From NCBI RefSeq assembly GCF_003323735.1, contig NZ_QOIM01000042.1, positions 62,001-126,000 of the forward strand: a stretch of DNA of 64,000 nucleotides, given 5' to 3'. The stretch's first letter is position 1. The number at the start of each line of letters is the position of its first letter. This DNA comes from Streptomyces reniochalinae (GTDB taxonomy: Bacteria > Actinomycetota > Actinomycetes > Streptomycetales > Streptomycetaceae). Of this stretch, positions 27,352 to 35,952 are shown piece after piece. The notes under the pieces were generated by a model. The model saw only the letters and a list, made by a program, of their open reading frames with translations, made no database searches and was not told the origin of the DNA. Both the position numbers and the translations under genes were made by a program.

Positions 27352-27367
27352 ATGGAAACGATTACAT
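27352..27367. promoter_or_regulatory. LacI-type operator upstream of ribose operon
   Basis: ATGGAAACGATTACAT is an imperfect palindrome (12 of 16 positions symmetric) centred on CG, the hallmark of LacI/RbsR operators. Its position upstream of the LacI-type gene and rbsA suggests autorepression by that protein. Confidence 0.6.
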
Positions 27368-27543
27368 CGGTCATGGAATGTGATGTGCGCATGGTGACGC
27401 AAGCTGAGAGCGGTGCCGATGCGAGATCGTGATGATGCGCGTGCAGCCGCAACTACGGCCCTTACGCGGACAGTTCCCGGAGGTTACGAGGAGTTGTCCA
27501 CGTCGGCCGCCGGACTGTCGCCGCGCGCGGTTACCGTCGTTGC

Positions 27544-29823
27544 ATGACGTACCAGCCTGCTGTGCTCGAAGGGGTACTGGAGCGCATCACCTACGCCAAC
27601 GAGGACAACGGGTACACCGTCGCCCGCGTCGACACGGGCCGTGGAGCCGGTGACCTGCTGACGGTCGTCGGTGCGCTGCTGGGCGCGCAGGCAGGCGAGT
27701 CGCTGCGCATGGAGGGCCGCTGGGGCTCCCACCCGCAGTACGGCCGCCAGTTCCATGTGGACAACTACGTCACGGTGCTGCCCGCCACCGTCCAGGGCAT
27801 CCGCCGCTACCTGGGCTCGGGGCTCGTCAAGGGGGTGGGCCCGCGCATCGCCGACCGGATCGTCAGCCACTTCGGCGTGCGCACCCTGGAGGTCATCGAG
27901 GAGGACCCGAAGAAGCTGATCGACGTGCCCGGGCTCGGCCCCAAGCGCACCAAGCTGATCGCGGCCGCCTGGGAGGAGCAGAAGGCCATCAAGGAGGTGA
28001 TGGTCTTCCTCCAGGGCGTCGGCGTCTCCACCTCCATCGCCGTGCGCATCTACAAGAGCTACGGCGACGCGTCGATCTCCGTGGTGCGCGGCAACCCCTA
28101 CCGGCTCGCGGCCGATGTGTGGGGCATCGGCTTTCTGACCGCCGACCGCATCGCCCAGTCCGTCGGCATCCCGCACGACAGCCCGGAGCGCGTCAAGGCC
28201 GGCCTGCGGCACGCGCTGTCGCTCTCGTCCGACCAGGGGCACTGCTTCCTCCCCGAGGAGCGGCTCATCTCCGAGGCGGTCAAGCTCCTCCAGGTCGACA
28301 CCGGCCTGGTCATCGACTGCCTGGGAGAGCTCGCCGCCGACGAGGAGGAGGGCGGTGTCGTCCGCGAGGCGGTGCCCGACCCCGAGGACCCCGAGCGGGA
28401 CCTGACCGCCGTCTACCTGGTCCCCTTCCACCGCGCTGAGCGGGCACTGGCCGCCCAGCTCCAGCGGCTGCTGCACACGCCCGAGGACCTGCTGCCCGCC
28501 TTCCAGGACGTGGACTGGGAGGCGGCGCTCGGCTGGCTCGCCTCCCGTACGGGCGCCGCGCTCGCGCCGGAGCAGAAGGAGGCGGTCAGGCTCGCGCTGA
28601 CCAGCAAGGTGGCGGTGCTGACCGGCGGCCCGGGATGCGGCAAGTCCTTCACGGTGCGCTCGGTGGTCGAGCTGGCGCGCGCGAAGAAGGCGCGCGTGGT
28701 GCTGGCGGCTCCCACGGGCCGGGCCGCCAAGCGGCTGGCCGAGCTGACCGGCGCCGAGGCCTCCACCGTGCACCGGCTGCTGGAGCTGAAACCGGGCGGC
28801 GACGCGGCCTTCGACAGGGAGCGCCCGCTCCAGGCCGACCTGGTGGTGGTGGACGAGGCCTCCATGCTCGACCTGCTGCTGGCCAACAAGCTGATCAAGG
28901 CGGTGCCGCCGGGCGCGCACCTGCTGCTGGTCGGCGACGTGGACCAGCTGCCCTCGGTCGGCGCCGGCGAGGTGCTGCGCGACCTGCTGGCCGACGGGGG
29001 GCCCGTGCCGGCCGTGCGGCTCAAGCGGATCTTCCGCCAGGCCCAGCAGTCCGGCGTGGTGACCAACGCGCACCGCATCAACGCGGGCTCCCAGCCGCTG
29101 ACCCAGGGCATGAGCGACTTCTTCTGGTTCGTCGAGGAGGACACCGAGGCGGCCGGTGCGCTGACGGTGGACGTGGCGGCGCGCCGCGTCCCGGCGAAGT
29201 TCGGGCTCGCCCCGCGCGAGGTGCAGGTGCTGGCGCCCATGCACCGCGGCCCGGCCGGTGCGGGCGCCCTCAACGGGCTGCTCCAGCAGGCCATCACCCC
29301 GGCCCGTCCCGGGCTGCCCGAGAAGCGTTTCGGCGGCCGGGTCTTCCGGGTGGGCGACAAGGTCACCCAGATCAGGAACAACTACGAGAAGGGGGCCAAC
29401 GGCGTCTTCAACGGCACGGTCGGCGTCGTGACCGCGCTCGACACGGACGAGCAGCGGCTGACGGTACGCACCGACGAGGACGAGGAGATCGGCTACGACT
29501 TCGACGAGCTGGACGAGCTCTCCCACGCCTACGCGGTCACCATCCACCGTTCCCAGGGCAGCGAGTATCCGGCCGTGGTGATCCCGGTCACCACCGGCGC
29601 CTGGATGATGCTCCAGCGGAATCTGCTGTACACGGCGGTGACGCGGGCCAAGAGGCTGGTGGTTCTGGTCGGCTCACGCAGGGCACTCGGCCAGGCGGTG
29701 CGCACCGTCTCGGCCGGCCGGCGGTGCACGGCGCTCGATCACCGGTTGGCCGGACGCAGACAGCCCCGAGAGGCGGGAAGGGTTCCGGGGGGTGACCATG
29801 ACGGCCAGAAGGGTGCAGGATAG
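27544..29823 (+). CDS. recD2: RecD2-type ATP-dependent 5-prime to 3-prime DNA helicase
   Basis: A superfamily 1B helicase without RecBC partners, acting in DNA repair or replication stress. The 759-residue protein has an N-terminal OB-like and helix-hairpin-helix region (GVGPRIADRIV, DVPGLGPKRTKLI), motif I GGPGCGKSFT near residue 362, APTGRAAKRL, Walker B VVVDEASMLDL, VGDVDQLPSVGAGEVL, and C-terminal motifs GDKVTQIRNNY and VTIHRSQGSEYPAVV. The last 50 residues are basic and low in conservation. It starts about 290 bp from the divergent LacI gene and precedes citrate synthase. Confidence 0.9.
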   Translation: MTYQPAVLEGVLERITYANEDNGYTVARVDTGRGAGDLLTVVGALLGAQAGESLRMEGRWGSHPQYGRQFHVDNYVTVLPATVQGIRRYLGSGLVKGVGPRIADRIVSHFGVRTLEVIEEDPKKLIDVPGLGPKRTKLIAAAWEEQKAIKEVMVFLQGVGVSTSIAVRIYKSYGDASISVVRGNPYRLAADVWGIGFLTADRIAQSVGIPHDSPERVKAGLRHALSLSSDQGHCFLPEERLISEAVKLLQVDTGLVIDCLGELAADEEEGGVVREAVPDPEDPERDLTAVYLVPFHRAERALAAQLQRLLHTPEDLLPAFQDVDWEAALGWLASRTGAALAPEQKEAVRLALTSKVAVLTGGPGCGKSFTVRSVVELARAKKARVVLAAPTGRAAKRLAELTGAEASTVHRLLELKPGGDAAFDRERPLQADLVVVDEASMLDLLLANKLIKAVPPGAHLLLVGDVDQLPSVGAGEVLRDLLADGGPVPAVRLKRIFRQAQQSGVVTNAHRINAGSQPLTQGMSDFFWFVEEDTEAAGALTVDVAARRVPAKFGLAPREVQVLAPMHRGPAGAGALNGLLQQAITPARPGLPEKRFGGRVFRVGDKVTQIRNNYEKGANGVFNGTVGVVTALDTDEQRLTVRTDEDEEIGYDFDELDELSHAYAVTIHRSQGSEYPAVVIPVTTGAWMMLQRNLLYTAVTRAKRLVVLVGSRRALGQAVRTVSAGRRCTALDHRLAGRRQPREAGRVPGGDHDGQKGAG

Positions 29824-29956
29824 CTAGATGGGCGGCACTCCGTGCCACCATGGAGCCCTCTGGCTGACCCCCAGTGCACCGCACAGCGCTGGATAAGGGA
29901 GAGTGGAAGAAGCCAGGGCACCTCGAAGAAGAGGCACTACGTCGGTGAGGGATGAC

Positions 29957-31261
<1,305 letters not shown>

Positions 31262-31336
31262 GGCGAGCGATCTCCCGACGGGGCGGCCGTCTCCCCTCCT
31301 CGGCCCCCGGTCTCTTCGGTCCTCTTCGGCCCTCCA

Positions 31337-31370
31337 GGAAGGCCCCGGTCCCTTCGGACCGGGGCCTTCC
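31337..31370 (+). terminator. Citrate synthase terminator
   Basis: A perfect 15-bp stem beginning GGAAGGCCCCGG with a CTTC tetraloop lies 75 bp after the stop codon, with TTGTG following. Confidence 0.8.
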
Positions 31371-31838
31371 GGTTGTGCGGTGACGGGCCTTCCGTGTCCG
31401 GATTTTCGCCCTCCGCTTGTGAGAGTTGCGAAAGAGACGTAGGTCACAGAAATTGGGGGGTAACCATCGGCGGGGTTCGGGGGTCTAACCGGGTGGCGTC
31501 GGCCTCCCGGCGGAGTCGCCGCCGCGCTTCGTGTCCGTCTTGGGGGACGGACGTGAGGTGAAGAAATGGTGAACGTGTGCGGGGAGCTTTGAGCGGCCTC
31601 CCGACCCGCACGCTCACCCGTAGAGCGCCCGGCCAGGATCCCGTGGGGGGAATCCATGACCGGGAAGAGAAAGCGCCCCGTCGACGGGCCCGTGGGGGGA
31701 CTCGGCCGATGGGGCGCTTTTCGCTGTCCGGGGCCGCCGCGCCTCGCCTGGCGGTGGGCGGACGTCTCCCGGGGCGGGGACCACCCGTCGAAGCGGCGGC
31801 GGGAGCGCGTTCGGGGCGTGGCCGTCGACGGCGTGCTC
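31371..31838. other. Gene-free region with promoter-like and structured segments
   Basis: No supported gene is found here. The segment around 31420-31500 is less GC-rich, with runs such as AATTGGGGGG followed by GTAACC and TCTAACC boxes. A hairpin GTCCGTC/GACGGAC lies at 31533-31552. An eight-codon frame begins ATGGTGAACGTG at about 31566 behind a GAGGTGAAG-like site. It may be a promoter plus leader whose gene is lost, or a small RNA. Confidence 0.4.
31670..31721. terminator. Terminator-like inverted repeat after copZ
   Basis: AAAGCGCCCC and GGGGCGCTTT form a 10-bp stem around a 31-base GC-rich loop. On both strands the stem ends in a short T-run. It lies about 120 bp downstream of the leftward copZ stop, so it may terminate that transcript. 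Confidence 0.4.
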
Positions 31839-32057
31839 TCAGGCGCGGCCGACCAGTTCGTAGCCGGCCTCGTCGACGGCTTCGCGTACGGCGGTGTCGT
31901 CCAGTTCGCCGGTGGAGGTGACGTCGACCTGCCCCGAGGCGGCCTGGGCCCGCACCGCCGAGACGCCCTCGATCCGGGAGATCTCCTCGGAGACCGCGCC
32001 CTCGCAGTGGCCGCAGGTCATTCCGGAAACCTGGTATGTGGTCGTGACGGTGCTCAT
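31839..32057 (-). CDS. copZ: Copper chaperone, HMA domain (CopZ)
   Basis: A 72-residue ferredoxin-fold heavy-metal-associated domain with the metal site GMTCGHC (Cys 15 and 18) and Tyr in the C-terminal AGYELVGRA, typical of Cu(I) chaperones that hand copper to a CopA P-type ATPase. The start MSTVTTTYQVSG follows GAGGAG at about six bases. A CsoR-type box lies about 105 bp upstream. No copA is found in the window, which is unusual because the two genes are often adjacent. Confidence 0.9.
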   Translation of the reverse strand: MSTVTTTYQVSGMTCGHCEGAVSEEISRIEGVSAVRAQAASGQVDVTSTGELDDTAVREAVDEAGYELVGRA

Positions 32058-32162
32058 GGCCGACTCCTCGTTCTCGGTGCGGAGTGTCCGTACGGAGTAC
32101 TCGCTGGGTGTATGCATGGGCGGCCCCCGGCGGGGGCCGGGCGCGTGCGCGAGGTCGACTCT

Positions 32163-32179
32163 ATACCCCCTTAGGGTAT
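32163..32179. promoter_or_regulatory. CsoR-type copper-responsive operator
   Basis: ATACCC-CCTTA-GGGTAT is a perfect inverted repeat with a five-base spacer. It matches the known streptomycete CsoR operator pattern, and it stands upstream of the copper chaperone gene. Copper binding to CsoR would release repression. Confidence 0.75.
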
Positions 32180-32293
32180 GCGCCAAGCGTGCTCATGCCG
32201 CGCACCGGCCGCCGGAGCCGGGTCCACTAAGGGGGGCACCTTGAGGGGGCGCCGGCGGGGTGCGCCGCGCTGGTGCGGTGGGGTTTGCGGCGC

Positions 32294-32336
32294 CGCGCCC
32301 GTGGGGCGGCACGAGTGGTGCCGCCCCACGGGCGCG
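32294..32336. terminator. Very stable 19-bp hairpin
   Basis: CGCGCCCGTGGGGCGGCAC and its exact reverse complement are separated by the five-base loop GAGTG. It lies downstream of the small leftward HTH gene and about 115 bp upstream of the copZ operator, so it probably insulates the two as a terminator. Confidence 0.6.
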
Positions 32337-32373
32337 GGCCCTGTGAAGGGCTCTCCGGATCCTGCGGTGGGTC

Positions 32374-32430
32374 CTAGGGAGTGTCTTCAAAGTCCCGCCA
32401 GGCAGGCGGGACTTTGAAGACACGACCTAG
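32374..32430. repeat. Perfect 19-bp-arm palindrome flanked by CTAG (MITE-like or terminator)
   Basis: The arms GTGTCTTCAAAGTCCCGCC (32381-32399) and the exact reverse complement (32405-32423) surround an AGGCA loop. The tetramer CTAG, rare in streptomycetes, occurs on both sides at 32374 and 32427. The right copy contains the TAG stop of the HTH gene. CTAG fits the YTAR target duplication of IS5-type elements, so this could be a miniature inverted-repeat element. A plain intrinsic terminator is the simpler alternative. Confidence 0.6.
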
Positions 32431-32621
32431 CGGCCTCCGCGGTGTCCCGGCCTGCGGGTGACCCAGTCGCGGATGGTGTCGGCGAACCAGTAGGGCTTAC
32501 CTCCTTCCACGAGGTCGGGCGGCGGCAGGAGACCGTGTTTCTTGTAGGAGCGCACGGTGTCGGTCCGGACGCCGATGTGCGCGGCGATCTCCTTGTACGA
32601 CCAGAGCCGTCGGTCGGCCAT
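32427..32621 (-). CDS. Small MerR/AlpA-like helix-turn-helix protein
   Basis: 64 residues with a winged-helix core: LWSYKEIAAHIGVRTDTVRSYKKHGLLPPP is a classic MerR/excisionase-type HTH with its wing, then KPYWFADTIRDWV and a basic tail. Proteins of this size act as excisionase-like or small transcription regulators. It ends exactly within the CTAG that borders the palindrome. No integrase or phage gene is nearby, so a regulatory role is more likely than excision. Confidence 0.75.
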   Translation of the reverse strand: MADRRLWSYKEIAAHIGVRTDTVRSYKKHGLLPPPDLVEGGKPYWFADTIRDWVTRRPGHRGGR

Positions 32622-32868
32622 CTCGCACCTCCCAGGTTGGCTGGTGGGCAGGCCGTCAGCCTGTGTGGGGTGAACGACGGGGAGTGATCCCCGGCGGGGC
32701 GCTGTGGGCGCCCTGTGACAGCGGACCTGTCGAACCGTGACATTGGTGACGGGCGTGCCGAAGGACGGGAGAGCAGGTCAATATGTAAGGACAAACTGTT
32801 GACAGGTGTCTCCGGGGCGGCGGACGATGTGCCGGGCACGCACCCGCCGAAGAGAGGGGACGCGATAC

Positions 32869-33900
32869 ATGACCGCACCGCACGACGTGGTCACCATGGG
32901 CCGCATCGGGGTCGACATCTACCCCCTCCAGACCGGCGTGCCGCTCCAGCACGTGGAGAGCTTCGGGAAGTTCCTCGGCGGGTCCGCCACCAACGTGGCG
33001 GTCGCCGCCTCGCGGCTCGGCCGCTCCACCGCGGTGGTGACCCGTACGGGCGACGACCCGTTCGGCGTCTACTGCCACGAGGCGCTGCGCGGCTTCGGCG
33101 TGGACGACCGGTGGGTGACACCCGTGCGGCGCTATCCGACCCCGGTCACGTTCTGCGAGATCTTCCCCCCGGACGACTTCCCGCTCTACTTCTACCGTCG
33201 GCCCAAGGCGCCCGACCTCGAACTGCTCGCCGACGAGCTGGACCTGGCCGGCGTCGCCGCCGCCCGCATCTTCTGGATGACCGGCACGGGACTGTGCGCG
33301 GAACCCAGCCGTACGGCCACCCTCGCCGCGCTGGCGGCACGCGGGAAGGAGCGGGCCCCGAGGAACCACACGGCCGGTGCGGGCCCGCACGGTGAGCCCG
33401 ACGCCGTCGCCACCGTCTTCGACCTCGACTGGCGGCCCATGTTCTGGGGCGCGGGCGTCGAGGGGGAGTTGACCGAGGCGGAGGCCGCCGAGGCGGCCCG
33501 CCCCCACTACCGTGCGGCTCTCGCCCACGCCACCGTCGCCGTGGGCAATCTCGCCGAGTGCGAAGTCGCCACCGGGGTCCGCGAGCCGCGCGCCTGTGCC
33601 GAGGCCCTGTTGGCGGCGGGCGCCCGGCTGGCCGTCGTCAAGCTGGGCCCTGAAGGCGTGCTGGCGGTCCACGCGGACGGCTCGGCCGCGCGGGTGCCGC
33701 CGCATCCGGTGGAGGTCGTCAACGGGCTGGGCGCCGGGGACGCGTTCGGCGGCGCCCTGTGCCACGGACTGCTGGCCGGCTGGGACCTGGAGTACGTGAT
33801 GCGGTATGCCAACGCCGCCGGGGCGCTGGTCGCCTCGCGGCTGGCCTGTTCCTCCGCGATGCCGACGGCGCCCGAGGTCGAGGAGCTGCTGCGCGGTTGA
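32869..33900 (+). CDS. iolC: 5-dehydro-2-deoxygluconokinase
   Basis: A PfkB-family kinase of myo-inositol catabolism that phosphorylates 5-dehydro-2-deoxygluconate. Motifs are VTMGRIGVDIYPLQ at the N-terminus, FLGGSATNVAVAASRLG for substrate, and NGLGAGDAFGGALCHGL with the catalytic Asp. At 343 residues it has normal length. The ATG was chosen after an AGAGGGG site; a longer frame upstream is Arg-rich and unconserved. It is the first gene of a rightward iol operon. A TTGACA box at 32799 and an imperfect CTGTTGACAG palindrome at 32796-32805 could be promoter or operator. Confidence 0.9.
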   Translation: MTAPHDVVTMGRIGVDIYPLQTGVPLQHVESFGKFLGGSATNVAVAASRLGRSTAVVTRTGDDPFGVYCHEALRGFGVDDRWVTPVRRYPTPVTFCEIFPPDDFPLYFYRRPKAPDLELLADELDLAGVAAARIFWMTGTGLCAEPSRTATLAALAARGKERAPRNHTAGAGPHGEPDAVATVFDLDWRPMFWGAGVEGELTEAEAAEAARPHYRAALAHATVAVGNLAECEVATGVREPRACAEALLAAGARLAVVKLGPEGVLAVHADGSAARVPPHPVEVVNGLGAGDAFGGALCHGLLAGWDLEYVMRYANAAGALVASRLACSSAMPTAPEVEELLRG

Positions 33901-34019
33901 GCGGGCGCCTCGCCGCGGCGGCGACCCCCGCCGAGCCGGGGCCCTGCCGAGCTGCGGTGTCGTCGAGCCGCCGTGTTCCCCGCGTGCCCTGCCCCCAACC
34001 CTTCGAAAGCGAGCCCACC

Positions 34020-34916
34020 TTGGCCAGCAGCAGTGTCAGCCTCTCGGAGCTGGCGTCCGTGCGCACCCGGCATCCCGAGGCCATCGCCGAGGCGGCGGCT
34101 CGCCGTGCGCGCCGTCCGCTGGTGGACGAGCGCGAGCGGCTGGTGATCGTCGCAGCGGACCATCCGGCGCGCGGTGCGCTGGCCGTCGGGGGCGACGCGC
34201 TCGCCATGGCGAACCGTGCCGCGCTTTTGGAACGGCTGGTCGTCGCCCTCTCCCGGCCCGGTGTCGACGGGGTGTTGGCGACCGCCGACATCCTGGAGGA
34301 CCTGCTGCTGCTGGGGGCGCTGGAGAACAAGGTCGTGCTGGGTTCGATGAACCGGGGCGGGCTGGCGGGGGCCGCCTTCGAGCTGGACGACCGGTTCACC
34401 GGGCACCGCCCCGAGGACATCGAGCGGCTGCGCTTCGACGGGGGGAAGCTGCTGCTGCGTATCGACTACAGCGACCCCGGTTCCCTGCGGACGCTGCACG
34501 CCACCGCGCGCGCCATCGACGAGATGGCGTCCCGCGCGCTGCCGGTCTTCGTCGAGCCGTTCCTGGCGGGACGGGTGGACGGCAGGCTGGTCAACGATCT
34601 GAGCGGCCCCGCCGTGGCGCGCTCGGTCGCCATCGCCTCCGGGCTCGGCGGTACGTCCGCCTACACCTGGCTCAAACTGCCGGTCACCGCGGACCCCGAG
34701 GACATGGCGTGGGTGTGCGAGACCTCCGCGCTGCCCGTGGTCCTGCTCGGTGGCGAGGTGAGCGGCGATCAGGAGGGCACCTATGAGAAGTGGCGCAGGG
34801 CGCTGAGCCTGCCGACCGTGCGCGGGCTGGTCGTCGGGCGTTCCCTGCTCTACCCGGCCGACGGTGAGGTGAGCGCGGCCGTGGACACCGCCGTCCAACT
34901 GACGAAAGGGCTGTGA
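34020..34916 (+). CDS. Cgl0159-like (beta/alpha)8 aldolase of the iol cluster
   Basis: 298 residues of a class I aldolase-like barrel found in actinobacterial inositol operons. LVIVAADHPARGALAVG is the N-terminal signature, GKLLLRIDYSDPGSLRTL probably carries a conserved Lys/Asp pair, and TWLKLPVTADPEDM a further Lys that could form a Schiff base. It likely splits 2-deoxy-5-keto-gluconate 6-phosphate to a semialdehyde and DHAP, in place of IolJ; this is inferred from context. The TTG start is uncertain: no strong ribosome site is visible, and an earlier start would overlap iolC. Confidence 0.75.
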   Translation: MASSSVSLSELASVRTRHPEAIAEAAARRARRPLVDERERLVIVAADHPARGALAVGGDALAMANRAALLERLVVALSRPGVDGVLATADILEDLLLLGALENKVVLGSMNRGGLAGAAFELDDRFTGHRPEDIERLRFDGGKLLLRIDYSDPGSLRTLHATARAIDEMASRALPVFVEPFLAGRVDGRLVNDLSGPAVARSVAIASGLGGTSAYTWLKLPVTADPEDMAWVCETSALPVVLLGGEVSGDQEGTYEKWRRALSLPTVRGLVVGRSLLYPADGEVSAAVDTAVQLTKGL

Positions 34917-34920
34917 CGAG

Positions 34921-35952
34921 ATGACAGGCACCGGGCAGGCGGGCACGGGCAGGACAGGCGCCGGGACGACGGACACCGGGGATACGGAGACCGGCATGAC
35001 GGACACCGGGGACGGTTTCCATCTGCGGGCGGGGCGGGCCGCCTCGGGCCCCTACGCCCTCGACATCGATCCCAGGAGCGCGGGCTGGGGCTACTCCTCG
35101 CTGCGGGTGCTGGAGGTGGAGCCGGGCGGCTCGCACGTGTGGGAGACCGGCGAGAGCGAGTGGATCGTGCTGCCGCTGTCCGGCGGCTGCACCGTCGAGG
35201 CCGAGGGGGTGACGCTCCACCTGCACGGCAGGGAGAGCGTGTTCGCCGCCGTCAGCGACTTCGCCTACGTGCCGCGTGAGGCGGAGGTGACGCTCAGCAG
35301 CGCGGCGGGCGGCCGGTTCGCGCTGACGGGCGCGCGCTGCGAGCGGCGGCTGCCGGTGCGGTACGGCGCCGCCGAGGACGTCCCCGTCGAGCTGCGGGGC
35401 GGCGGGCAGTGCTCGCGGCAGGTCAACAACTTCGCCGCCGCGCACGTGTTCGAGGCCGACCGGCTCATCGCGGTCGAGGTGCTCACCCCCGGCGGCAACT
35501 GGTCCTCCTACCCTCCGCACAAGCACGACGAGGCGAGGGAGGGCGTCGAGAGCGAACTGGAGGAGATCTACTACTACGAGATTGCCCCGCACGGGGCCAC
35601 CGACGGCGTCGGCTACCAGCGCGTCACCCCCAGCGGCCGCGGGCGCGGCACCGACGTGCTCGCCGAGGTGCGCGGCGGTGACGCCGTGCTGATCCCCGAC
35701 GGCTGGCACGGCCCCTCCATGGCCGCGCCCGGCCACGACATGTACTACCTGAACGTGATGGCCGGTCCCGGGGTGGATCGCGCGTGGCATATCTGCGACC
35801 ATCCTGACCACGCGTGGATTCGTGGTACGTGGGCCGAAACACCTGTGGATCCCAGGCTTCCGTTGTACGAGGCGAAGGATTTCGCAGCATCGCACGCCAG
35901 TTCGCCCGAAGCGGCGCGAGCCGGTGCGCGGGAAGGGGAGACGAAGCGGTGA
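34921..35952 (+). CDS. iolB: 5-deoxy-glucuronate isomerase
   Basis: A bicupin metalloenzyme of inositol catabolism that isomerises 5-deoxy-glucuronate to 5-dehydro-2-deoxygluconate. The metal site is PPHKHDE with the downstream ELEEIYYYEI and DGWHGPSM. The conserved protein begins at about residue 30 (GFHLRAGRAASGPYALDID). Residues 1-30 are a Thr/Gly/Asp repeat (TGTG, TGAGTTDTGDTETG), which suggests that ATG at 34996, preceded by CGGAG, may be the true start. It follows the aldolase by four bases; its stop overlaps the iolD GTG start (GTGA). Confidence 0.88.
   Translation: MTGTGQAGTGRTGAGTTDTGDTETGMTDTGDGFHLRAGRAASGPYALDIDPRSAGWGYSSLRVLEVEPGGSHVWETGESEWIVLPLSGGCTVEAEGVTLHLHGRESVFAAVSDFAYVPREAEVTLSSAAGGRFALTGARCERRLPVRYGAAEDVPVELRGGGQCSRQVNNFAAAHVFEADRLIAVEVLTPGGNWSSYPPHKHDEAREGVESELEEIYYYEIAPHGATDGVGYQRVTPSGRGRGTDVLAEVRGGDAVLIPDGWHGPSMAAPGHDMYYLNVMAGPGVDRAWHICDHPDHAWIRGTWAETPVDPRLPLYEAKDFAASHASSPEAARAGAREGETKR

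Noticed and set aside
32427..32621. The small HTH protein as an excisionase of an integrated element
   Set aside because: No integrase, tRNA gene or attachment-site repeat is nearby; a small transcription regulator is more likely.
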